This document shows, in pieces, positions 33,794 to 43,591 of a stretch of 64,000 nt of DNA (its first letter is position 1; the number at the start of each line of letters is the position of its first letter). The notes below the pieces were generated by a model, which made no database searches, was not told the origin of the DNA, and saw only the letters and a list, made by a program, of their open reading frames with translations. A program made the position numbers and the translations under genes. Source of the stretch: Coptis chinensis (Eukaryota > Streptophyta > Magnoliopsida > Ranunculales > Ranunculaceae); the NCBI GenBank assembly GCA_015680905.1, contig CM027380.1, forward strand, positions 39,238,001-39,302,000. The letters run 5' to 3'.

Positions 33794-34929
33794 GTATCAG
33801 CAATACTACATACCGACAGCATGAGAATTAGCACTACTTGTTGGAGTATGCAAAGCTTTGAGACAAAAAACACAAAAACCAAAACATAGCCTTCATTTTT
33901 AAACTCACAAACACCATTAATGTATGAGCTAGCAAATTTAGCAAATTCCAGTAAAATATACATACCACACCAATGCCTGTCAATAGATGTATAATCTGCA
34001 AAAGAGGAAAAAGAACATAAAACACTACAAACTGAAAACTATGTACAGTTAGAATAATGGTGCTAACTTCATCCATTTACTGCCGCACTTCCACATCCGG
34101 CACACCATAAAAAGCAGAAGCCAAGCATTGCAATCTACAATCCAACAGTTCACAACTCCATTATAAAACCAAATCCTCCACCCCGATTGACTTAAACTAT
34201 AGTAATATACACTATTATCCCCATGTTCAACTAAGCATTCTTCACAAGAACAACAATTTTCTAGACCAAAATAAACTACAACTACAAATCTCAAATAAAA
34301 ACATTGGTAGACACAGTACCATAAAATATTAAAGAGATGAAAGGAAAAAAATATATTGAAACCAATCAAACCATTCATGAGCCACAATGCCTGACGAGAT
34401 GAAGTTTGAAAGACGAAGTTAGAATCAGGGACTTATGCTTCTAAATGTAATGGAAACTAGCCCTTAACGAACTTAAACCAATTAATCATGTTAAACAAAG
34501 TGGAACTTAGCAATTAATCATCTGGGTTCATACACCTTCCGTATGTGATTTTTAAGGGCTCTCAAAGTCGAAAGAAGACCAATTCCTCTACAGTTCCAGC
34601 TAACAACAATCATAGCTCTTTGTTCATAGAGGTAAATGAAAGGCTCACAATATAGATATCCGCCGGTGACAATACGGTCACAATATGTATATAGACATTT
34701 AAACTATTGATGTTTGGTTTTAGTAGTAGTTTTTCTGTTTATAGTGTTGATACTTTGGCTATTCGCATGCAATACTGACCAACCAACTTAACGATCAACA
34801 TTTTGAATCAATTAAGCATATCTTCTGTAACATAGTATTTCTCATGCCTGCCCCAAGTGTTAACTAAAGCAGCTAGCAAATCAGTAAACATGAAAAAGAA
34901 TGATAGTTATTCAATAAAGAAAGTGTTAC

Positions 34930-35115
34930 CTTCTTCATGCACGTTTCGTCGAACACCTTTATGCAGTGACCTTAACTTTGAGGCAAGCATGGATTCCACT
35001 TTCGCAGCAACTGCCTCGTTGGTGGGTTCACCATTCTTCTTAGTATGTGCTTTCCCCCACCCATCAACTCTCGATACAGAGGAATGGTTGGAACTCTCTT
35101 CTTTCTACATAGCAG
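34930..35115 (-). pseudogene. BX exon-like segment 1
   Basis: A minus-strand frame with no stop reads VDGWGKAHTKKNGEPTNEAV, then KVESMLASKLRSLHKGVRR, then NVHEEG, and is directly followed by GTAACA at about 34930, a plausible donor. It lies just inside the 5' LTR and primer site, upstream of segment 2 in the same orientation with AT-rich, intron-like DNA between. This pattern fits transduplication of a host gene fragment. The donor gene is not recognised. Confidence 0.35.
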
Positions 35116-35444
35116 AAAATTGATCCAACACGAACAACTCGAAATCTCCTCGAATTTAATGAAGAAAACAGATCGATCTGCCTCGAAATTCAATTTGAGA
35201 AAGTTTTCTCTTCGTTTCTGAGAAATGAGTTTTTCTCTCCTATTTTTTCGAGACAAAATCAAAATGGGTTTTCTCGATTTTAAGTGACGAGTAAAGAGTG
35301 ATATGGTGAAGGTGTTTGAAACTAGATCTAGAAGAGAAAGCTATGGAAGGAGTAAATCGGCACATTATTGGAAAAAAAAGGTTTGGGCTCTTTTCCTTTA
35401 CCAGCACGAAATGGCAGAGAACATCAACTTTTTATCTTATTCAG
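35116..35444 (-). other. BX leader
   Basis: Non-coding DNA between the primer site and exon-like segment 1, with CT-rich stretches typical of plant 5' UTRs. Nothing else is seen. Confidence 0.4.
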
Positions 35445-35462
35445 TCCCCACAGACGGCACCA
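35445..35462 (-). other. BX primer binding site
   Basis: Element strand reads TGGTGCCGTCTGTGGGGA, one base from the LTR start at 35464. The TGG..CCG start fits a tRNA CCA end; the exact tRNA is uncertain. Confidence 0.7.
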
Positions 35463-35463
35463 T

Positions 35464-35587
35464 TGTATGAACCCATTTCATACCCCATAATCTTACATCT
35501 GTCCATCTTGGTTTCTTCTCCTAGATGAGAAATACTTCTCATTTCTAAGATTTTTTAGCTGAACCCATTTGGGTTGCCTACGTACTC
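35464..35587 (-). mobile_element. BX 5' LTR, left part
   Basis: First 124 bp of the LTR, ending in TACTC, the left target duplication of element C. Continues at 43296. Confidence 0.9.
35583..35587. repeat. Target-site duplication of C, left
   Basis: TACTC, repeated at 43296-43300. The rejoined sequence GCCTACGTACTCC matches the uninterrupted LTR at about 30770 (GCCTACGTAGTCC). Confidence 0.95.
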
Positions 35588-37228
35588 TGATAAACATAAA
35601 ATTGATAGTTTACCTACGAAATGAACGATGAACTCAAAACGTAAGTAAACTAAAACTATCTTATGTGCCTATTCTTTATCAAAGATTCTACTCTCAATCC
35701 TATGAGATATAGTGGAGTAGAGTGATTCGTTCCACTCCTAGTCCTTCCACATACTGTGTTCTCTACGTATAAGTGCTCTTAACTCTAAAGTCTAATGAGA
35801 GATTTACGAAGTGGCAACTTCACTACGATGCAACTACCCACAAGATGCAACTAGTCGACTATCAGAACAACTATGGGAATGCTATGTTGATTCTATGATA
35901 AGGAGTTAGAGGGGGATTGATTCCACCTTAACTCGACTTAATCCTACTAATGACAAATCGTCGTAATCCGAATTGAACTGCTTCGCAGAACAATATGGTT
36001 ACTCCTAATCCCTAATTACACATGGCATTTCTACCAATTCATAACTAGTATGTGAACGATTAAACCCATGCTCATGGTAAACTAATCGTTTCTAGAGTGG
36101 AAAGGAAATTACTTACGACTCTAATTTACGATATTCGAATCAAGCTTTCATCAAGGCTTCTCAACCCCTCTAATGGGGTTTAGCCGAGAATCATCTTATT
36201 TATCATTCCCAAAGGAATTCAAACATGACATGATATAAAGATTGAAACTTTGCTTGTTTAAACCCAATTCAAAACTACTAATGCAATAATTGAATTAAAC
36301 TAATAATGGCAATTACTTGAATCTACTTAATTGAAACTAAACAATTAATGGAAATGAAACTAACTTATGGAGAACACTATTTTATTAATCTAATGAATAA
36401 TAAAACAATGATTCAAATACTAAATTAATAATCTAACTAATCTAAGTCTAGCTATCTACGTAATAAGGGAAATTAGATCTAAACAATTGTAAATGACAAG
36501 AATCGAAATTGACAAATAGCTATTTTATTTATCAAACTAATTAAGAACAATGATTCTAAGAGTTTAATCTAAAATAAGAATTGAATATAAACTAAACTTA
36601 ATTAAATTAAATAAAAACTAGATCTATAATTATCTATTGTTTTAGGTCTAACTAGCTACCATTAACAAAGAGTGAAGCTTTGGTTTTTATACTTTCAGAT
36701 CCAAAAATCGTGCATGGGCTTGGAGCCATGTTTTGGGCCAGAGAATCAGGCCCAAAACCCAATTCTTTCACTCCAAAAAGGCCTCTTCAGCTACAGTTGG
36801 CTTCAACAGACTTTTCATCCACTTCTGCTCCTCGGATTGGATCAAGGCTTATACCATTGGAAAGCTCTTTCCGAGCCGGTCGTTTTGACATAAAGTAGGC
36901 CCTATTCCAAGGTTTGAGTCCAAAGATACGGCCTTCGGAAGTTCTGCTGACTTGTGTGTTGTTTCTGCCCGCGTCGACTTTTCAGCTTTTGATCGGGCTT
37001 TAAAAAGGCTTTGTTTTCTTGAATCTTGGCCTTTAGTCACGGAACTCCTTAGTAACCGACCTTTGCTCCTTTATCTCACTAAAGTGGCACATTTCTGCAC
37101 ATAATGGACTTTGAAGCCTGAAATGTATAAAAACACGTAATCAGTGTTAACTCTTAATTATTACTCACATAATTGGTCTAATAGTATGACTGTTACAGGG
37201 TTAAAACTACAGTTTTGGGCTCTTATCA
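35588..37228 (-). mobile_element. C 3' LTR
   Basis: TGATAAACAT to GGGCTCTTATCA, 1641 bp. About 500 bp longer than the E2 LTR, owing to extra AT-rich blocks. Confidence 0.93.
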
Positions 37229-37243
37229 AACCACCCCCAAATG
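37229..37243 (-). other. C polypurine tract
   Basis: Element strand ATTTGGGGGTGGTT abuts the LTR. On the internal side the sequence goes directly into CTTGTTACCGGTCC, which in E2 lies 5.2 kb away at about 20250. Confidence 0.85.
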
Positions 37244-37567
37244 CTTGTTACCGGTCCGATTTTTGCGAATGAGATATGGACCGTGTATGACATATAAGTT
37301 AGTGGAAAATGCCTCGAAGTGTGTGCATGACGTACGTTATGCGAACGATTGAACTCTAAATTCATGATTATGTCCCCCCAGATCGAAATACAATTAAACG
37401 GCCTAAGCAACTCTAATGGGACATAAAACATTCTAGGACGGAAACACGAACACCCCACCCCCAAACAAATTTTTTACAACAAAGCTTAGAAAATTTGTTT
37501 TTTATGAGATGGGTCTTTTAAAGTCGATTCGAGACTTCCTAGATTACTATGTTTATGTTTATTATAT

Positions 37568-37602
<35 letters not shown>

Positions 37603-37874
37603 TATATAATATATAAAATAATAAACTTTTATAATGAAAGACATAATTCACATAATTCACCCCATAGAGAAACATGACTCAAAAATCCGAGAAAACATGC
37701 AAGAGTGGAAAATGTGAATTATGTTAAACGTGGACTTAGGATCCGGTACTTACAGCCACACACTCCGTAGGAGGGGCCGTTACCTTAATGGTGCACTCAC
37801 CAATATATGGAAATGAAAGAAAATGCACCAACACAAAAGTTGAGTCGTTTATAGTCAGATACTCGAGACTTTAT
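37244..37874 (-). other. C 3' non-coding region
   Basis: Collinear with E2 20250-20908. It holds a second PPT-like tract (about 37449-37464), two GTCAGAT/GAGACTT motif copies (about 37511-37536 and 37841-37870), the CCGGTACTTACAGCC block (about 37744-37758) and a TA-rich run (37562-37622). No gene. Confidence 0.65.
37562..37622. repeat. TA-rich microsatellite
   Basis: Mostly (TA)n with a few interruptions, self-complementary. Confidence 0.85.
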
Positions 37875-38465
37875 CTAAACATATGTATGAACATGCAGTT
37901 TATCATATATCAACAACCGAAATAGTTGTGGATCATTCCATAAATAAATATTACAGAAAACATATCCAAACACAATCAAGCACCAAGATTTCCTATGACG
38001 CAACCTAGTGAAATGAAAGCGAAGTCGGATAACCCTATTACGTAACCTAGCATGCACCTTCTTTTTCATTTTTGAACGAGAGGGTGTTCTAGTAAATAAG
38101 TGTGGAAAAGTGAATGGTTGTGGAGAATATGGTGGATATGGATAAGTTATAGAAGGAAAGCATGTAAACAATGAGGATGTGGGTTTAGCACAAAACTCAT
38201 TCATGGTGTGTGTAGGGACTGTTTCAAGTCTAAAAATGAAGGTGTCAAATGTTTTGTTCTTCTGAAGTATTTGTTTACTAGGTGGATTTAAAAAATTATG
38301 AAGTACAGAAGAAACAAAAGGATCGAGTGCAAACTCGAGATTCCTTTGAAAGGGTGGAAGGAGGGGAGTCGAGGTGGATGTTGTGCAAAGTAGTTCTTGA
38401 TAGGGTGAATCATCACCTGCTCTAAGAAACTCATCGAATTCCTCATCTAGATTGGTCATATCCAC
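37875..38465 (-). pseudogene. C conserved polyprotein tail
   Basis: A 196-codon open stretch with no premature stop: acidic start (MTNLDEEFDEF), PFQRNLEFALDPF, a Pro/Tyr-rich middle (PSITYPYPPYSPQP), a strongly basic part (MKKKVHARLRNRVIRLRFHF) and a hydrophobic end with NIYLWNDPQLFRLLIY. A one-base shift separates it from the protease frame at about 38465. Five copies in the window end with the same motif. No RT, RNase H or chromodomain signature is present, and the role is unknown; a nucleic-acid or membrane interaction could be imagined. Confidence 0.7.
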
Positions 38466-38469
38466 GTTA

Positions 38470-39300
38470 CTATGATATATAGTCCTCTACATCTTTGAGA
38501 AAGTCATATATCTCATCCTCATCCGTAATATGTGTATCGACTAGTGTAGGGATAAAAATGTTGGAGTCTGAACTTCCAAAGGAAAGAATTTTGAGCATAT
38601 GATTATAAGGGAACGTGTTGTTGAAATAATCTCGAGCAAAGCTCTCGATCATGCTAACCTCTCCTTGCCCAGACGAATCAGGTAACTGTGTCTTTGTTTT
38701 AAAAACATTGACTTCAACAGCAAGATGGCCAAAAGACATGGACATTGAACCATCGTGGCAATTAATGAGCGCATTGGCAGTTGCCAGGAAAAGACGCCCT
38801 AAGATGATCGGGACAGAGTCGTTAACGACTTCTGTATCGAGGATGACAAAATCAGCCGGATAGTAGAAATCCTGAATTTTTACCAGAACATTTTCGACCA
38901 CACCCTTAGGATACTTAATAGACCCGATCAGCTAATTGCAACGTCATTTTAGTGGGTTGCATCTCGTCTAGACCTATTTGTCTATACAAATAAAACGGGA
39001 GTAAGTTAACACTAGCCCCCAGGTCTAATAACGCGGTCGTCGTATAGGAATCTCCTAAGGTGCATTGTATAGTAGGACAACCAGGGTCCTTGTACTTAAC
39101 AATTCCATTATGTTCAGATAGAGTTGGGAATTATTCTGTTAAAAAGGCGTCTTTTGGTATATTTGTCTTACGCCTAGTAGTACACAACTCCTTAAGAAAC
39201 TTAGCATGGTGTGGTAGCTTTTTAATAGCTTCGAGGAAGGGAAGGTTTATAGTTAGATTCTTGAAAACATCCCTAATCTCCTCATAATTAGTATCCCTAG
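38470..39300 (-). pseudogene. C retropepsin
   Basis: The C-terminal part is open at 38901-38470 (VLVKIQDFYYPADFVILD, IILGRLFLATANALIN). Upstream, after a one-base shift at about 38930, the frame gives QLADRS and the catalytic DLGASVNL at about 39000-39025, with KDPG further up. The catalytic Asp is kept. The pre-protease segment (about 39150-39290) matches E2's LPFLD..KFLKEL region. Confidence 0.85.
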
Positions 39301-39451
39301 TTAACACGGCTAATTTTTGTGGAAACAGTGGTTTCTGTCTATATTTAGCAATGGTATCACCTGGATATTTAACCGTGGCTTTCTGTTTCTTAGGTTGTGT
39401 TGTAACTGGTACCTCTACAGTGGTAGGCTCTTTCAGTTTCTATTTCGGTAT

Positions 39452-40315
39452 CTAGTAAAATAGCGGTGTAGGGTTACTCTTGGGTGGGGTAACTATAGGC
39501 ATAGTTACTTTGTTATCAACCACTCTGCCAGAACGGAGAGTGGTGATGGCCTTTAGCTCACCTACATTTTTATATTCATTACTAGTATTATCGGTTACCA
39601 CAAAGGCTGTGTTTGTTGTTTTAGGATTAGGTATTTCGTGACCTGGAAACACACCTTTGGGTTGGGATTTATCTTGGGCCAACTGTTGGCTTAAATTATT
39701 AACGGATTGTAGAAGCTGTTGGTTAGATTAAGCCATGGTTTGGAAAAGTTTTTGGCTCACTTGTATGAAGGTGTCAAGACGATCCGGTTGTGTGGGTGTA
39801 GTAGTCACGGGTGGTGTGATTGGAACTATCTCGCATGAATTATTTATGGGCGGATTTTGATAATTATTATTTACCGGAACGATACCTCTATTAGCATTAT
39901 AATTATTATAACTACCTTGACCTTGTGCTTGTCCTTGTCGAGGTTGCACTTGGCTGTTATAATTATTAAAATTACCCTGACCCTGTCCTTGTCGTGGTGG
40001 AGCTTGGTTAAAACTGTGCGTTGGCCTAACATATTGATTATTGTACCCTGGAGGTGTGACGTGTTGGTTATTTCTCCAACCGAAGTTGGGATTTTGTCTC
40101 CAAGGGGCGTTAGGTTCACTATTAATGGAACAAGCCTGTTCATAGGCTATAGGACAGTGGAAGTCGGGATGCTCAAGGCTCCAACAGAAACTACATGGAT
40201 TTGAATTTACATTCATGACGGGGATAGGCTTTTGTTGAACAGAAATGGCCTCTACCTTTTTAGTGAGTGATTCGATTAGAGTTTTAAGCTCGGGATCGTG
40301 TTTAATTTCAAACAT
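39452..40315 (-). pseudogene. C Gag, nucleocapsid part
   Basis: Open from 40315 to 39728: MFEIKHDPELKTLIESLTKK, a CX2CX4HX4C knuckle (CSFCWSLEHPDFHC), WRQNPNFGWRNNQ and a long Gln/Gly/Asn-rich tract (GQGQGNFNNYN). A stop at about 39727 is followed by KGVFPGHEIPNPKTTNTAF to 39452. Collinear with E2. Confidence 0.85.
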
Positions 40316-40389
40316 ACCGGCGGCCTTAACTGTATTTGATGAACTAGCGGAGCGGTGGATATCATCACTACCCCCAGTTGTTATTTCGC

Positions 40390-41000
40390 TTAGTTTGATC
40401 CTCTAAAATTTATAAGCCTCGGAGACTCCTTTGCTTAAGAAACTACCCCCATTCATTATGTCTAGGACTTCTTTATGGTGGTGTAGAAGTCCTTTGAAAA
40501 GGCAACTAACTAACGTGTCTTTTCGCTAAGTTATGATGTGGACACTCTATAAGGAGATCGGTGAAACGATTCCAAGCCTCTGAAAATGATTCATGGGGAT
40601 TTTGTCGAAAAGAAATGAATCTTGGAAAGCATCTCATCCGCCTTTAGGGGTGGGTAAAATGTTCCATAAACAAACAGTGAACAAGTTTAGCTTAAGAGTC
40701 CATGTAATTAGGCTTTGGGCGTTAACCAAGACGCCGCCTTATCGGCTAAGGTGAAAGGGAATACCCTTAGTTTAATTTGTTCCGCACCAACCGTAGGATG
40801 GTGGAATGTTGTTAGGACTTGTTCAATCCTACGCATGTGCTGATAGGGTTTTTCATGGTCTAAACCGTGAAAAACGGGTAACAAATGAAAAATATTTGGG
40901 GGGATTCTGAAATCCCCCACTGGGTCTGCTATAACGATGCAAGATTTAGGGCTATCACTCAAGGCTTTGTAAAAGTCCTAGAGAGGAGTCTCTCCTTCGT
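40390..41000 (-). pseudogene. C Gag, capsid part
   Basis: Retrotrans_gag region, open only at 40962-40708 (DPVGDFRIPPNIFHLLPVF, FHGLDHEKPYQHMRRI, LRVFPFTLADKAASWL). The rest (to about 40390) is recognisable but broken by small indels at about 40500, 40610 and 40670-40710. The E2 copy is much better preserved here. Confidence 0.8.
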
Positions 41001-41642
41001 CGGGCATTGTGTCAAGTGGTGTGTGTGAAATAGTAGCTAGAGGTGTAGTGGCTGATATACTAGATAGAGTCGTTTGTTGTCGTTGTTGTGTTTTTGTTCG
41101 ACCAGACCTTAATCTCATACAAGGCTAAGACCAAATTTAGCTAAACACATCAACACTCCAAACAATTCTGATATACTAGTATAAACCTCTAATAGGAGAT
41201 GCGAGGTGCGGAAGAAAGGAATACCTGATTGCGTCCTTGCTTCGCTTATGAATAGCATCTTGTTTACGCGTGCTCAGTGTATATAAATAGTTAGTACACT
41301 GAAAAACTTGAAAAATTGAAGTTCGAATCAAACCTGTGGAAATTCGGCAAAAATCAGCTCAGGGCGCGGGTGCGCTCGCTTAGGGCGCGGTCGCGCTCCG
41401 TGTAACTTCAAGTTACAGTGATTTAGGGCGGGTCGCTCCACATGGGGGGTCGCTTCGTTGTTGATCTTTTGGGCGCAGGTGCGCTTTCGCTTAGAAGCTG
41501 GTCAGCGCTCGTGTATTTTTTCGCGAAACTTTTCAATCCTGAAACGGACAACCACAGTATGAATCAAACAAGGGTGGGTGGGTTTAATGGGACTTTAAGA
41601 AAAGTACTTATACTACAAAAACAATGCGAAAGTGAAACTAAG
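41001..41642 (-). other. C 5' leader with GC-rich repeats
   Basis: Between primer site and gag. At 41355-41505 there are four degenerate copies of GGGCGCGGGTGCGCTC-like units, as in E2. No gene. Confidence 0.7.
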
Positions 41643-41657
41643 ATGGCAGCGGCGCCA
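41643..41657 (-). other. C primer binding site (tRNA-Asp type)
   Basis: Element strand TGGCGCCGCTGCCAT, identical to E2, two bases from the LTR. Confidence 0.8.
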
Positions 41658-41659
41658 TT

Positions 41660-43295
41660 TGATAAACATAAAATTGATAGTTTACCTACGAAATGAACGA
41701 TGAACTCAAAACGTAAGTAAACTAAAACTATCTTATGTGCCTATTCTTTATCAAAGATTCTACTCTCAATCCTATGAGATATAGTGGAGTAGAGTGATTC
41801 GTTCCACTCCTAGTCCTTCCGCATGTTGTGTTCTCTACGCATAAGTGTTCTTAACTCTAAAGTCTAATGAGAGATTTACGAAGTGGCAACTTGACTACGA
41901 TGCAACTACCCACAATATGCAACTAGTCGACTATCAGAACAACTATGGGAATGCTACGTTGATTCTATGATAAGGAGTTAGAGGGGGATTGATTCCACCT
42001 TAACTCGACTTAATCCTACTAATGATGAATCGTCGTAATCCGAATTGAACTGCTTCGCAGAACAATATGGTTACTCCTAATCCCTAATTACACATGGCAT
42101 TTCTACCAATTAATAACTAGTATGTGAACGATTAAACCCATGCTCATGGTGAACTAATCGTTTCTAGAGTGGAAAGGAAATTACGACGACTCTACGATAA
42201 TCGGAATCAAGCTTTCATCAAGGCTTCTCAACCCCCTCTAATGGGGGTTTAGCCGAGAATCATCACGTTATCATTCCCAAAGGAATTCAAACAAGACATG
42301 ATATAAAGATTGAAACTTTGCTTGTTTAAACCCAATTCAAAACTACTAATGCAATAATTGAATTAAACTAATAATGGCAATTACTTGAATCTACGAATTG
42401 AAACTAAACAATTGATGGAAATGAAACTAACTTATGGAGAACACTATTTTATTAATCTAATGAATAATAAAACAATGATTCAAATACTAAATTAATAATC
42501 TAACTAATCTAAGTCTAGCTATCTACGTAATAAGGGAAATTAGATCTAAACAATTGTAAATGACAAGAATCGAAATTGACAAATAGCTATTTTATTTATC
42601 AAACTAATTAAGAACAATGATTCTAAGAGTTTAATCTAAAATAAGAATTGAATATAAACTAAACTTAATTAAATTAAATAAAAACTAGATCTATAATTAT
42701 CTATTGTTTTAGGTCTAACTAGCTACCATTAACAAAGAGTGAAGCTTTGGTTTTTATACTTTCAGATCCAAAAATCGTGCATGGGCTTGGAGCCATGTTT
42801 TGGGCCAGAGAATCAGGCCCAAAACCCAATTCTTTCAGTCCAAAAAGGCCTCTTCAGCTGCAGTTGGCTTCAACAGACGTTTCGTCTACTTCTGCTCCTT
42901 GGATTGGATCAAGGCTTATACCATTAGAAAGCTCTTTCCGAGTCGGTCGTTTTGACATAAGGTAGGCCCCATTCCGAGGTCTGAGTCCAACGATACGGCC
43001 TTCGGAAGTTTTGCTGACTTGTGTGCTGTTTCTGCCCGCGTCGACTTTTCAGCTTTTGATCGGGATTTAGAAAGGCTTTGTTTTCTTGAATCTTGGCCTT
43101 TAGTCACGGAACTCCTTAGTAACCGACCTTTTCTCCTTTATCTCGCTAAAGTGGCACATTTTTGCACATAATGGACTTTGAAGCCTAAAATGCATAAAAA
43201 CACGTAATCAGTGTTAACTCTTAATTATTACTCACATAATTGGTCTAATAGTATGACTGTTACATGGTTAAAACTACAGTTTTGGGCTCTTATCA
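41660..43295 (-). mobile_element. C 5' LTR
   Basis: TGATAAACAT to GGGCTCTTATCA, 1636 bp, near-identical to 35588-37228; clearest difference is a small indel cluster at about 42180-42200 versus 36110-36140. Confidence 0.93.
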
Positions 43296-43586
43296 TACTC
43301 CCGAGCCCTTATTGGGGGATCAAGTTGTGCCATCATTCTCCTCCCTTTTTCCTTTCCCTCCTTCCTCCTCTTCACTCTTTAGCCACCTCCCTCTCTTTAG
43401 GTCAAATAAGTCTTTGGACCTGTCTAATCTTAGGCCTATCCCTTTGGCCCAATACCATACAAGGTCCACTTTTCTCTCTCTCACTCCTTTTTTATCTATA
43501 TCCTTGTGTTGTCCTTTTCCTCTAAGTGTTGTACTCTTGGGACTCTCCTACATGTGATGTCAGTGGTCATGAATATGGCTCCTACA
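43296..43586 (-). mobile_element. BX 5' LTR, right part
   Basis: Continues the LTR from TACTC (duplicated, 43296-43300) to CTACA at 43586, matching 30777-31068. Confidence 0.9.
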
Positions 43587-43591
43587 ACAAT
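43587..43591. repeat. Target-site duplication of BX, right
   Basis: ACAAT, identical to 30653-30657. Confidence 0.8.

Larger units (their letters stand above)
35588..43295 (-). mobile_element. C: complete Athila-like gag-pro element without pol
   Basis: 7708 bp, with two LTRs of 1641 and 1636 bp, primer site, polypurine tract and a 5-bp TACTC duplication. The LTRs are very similar with a few substitutions and small indels, so insertion is fairly recent and later than BX. The 4431-bp interior encodes only Gag, retropepsin and the conserved tail on the minus strand, all frameshifted. It is the cleanest proof in the window that the family really lacks RT and integrase, rather than having lost them by truncation. 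Confidence 0.93.
30658..43586 (-). mobile_element. BX: non-autonomous LTR element with element C nested in its right LTR
   Basis: Short LTRs starting TGTATGAACC and ending ATGGCTCCTACA flank a 4.4-kb internal region (31069-35463). The whole is bounded by 5-bp duplications ACAAT. Removing C and one TACTC copy leaves about 5.2 kb. The primer site lies at the right, so the element is on the minus strand. I see no Gag, protease, RT or integrase; it fits the LARD concept (large retrotransposon derivative). Internal DNA carries a minisatellite and exon-like segments. Confidence 0.85.

Noticed and set aside
33778..34387. Hydrophobic minus-strand ORFs suggesting membrane proteins
   Set aside because: AT-rich translation with Phe/Leu/Tyr bias and no start or domain; more likely intron-like or non-coding DNA of BX.
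36672..37040. Short ORFs recurring at 14613, 25383, 36672, 42739, 57567 and 58918
   Set aside because: All are within A-type LTR copies and reflect repeated LTR sequence, not a gene family.
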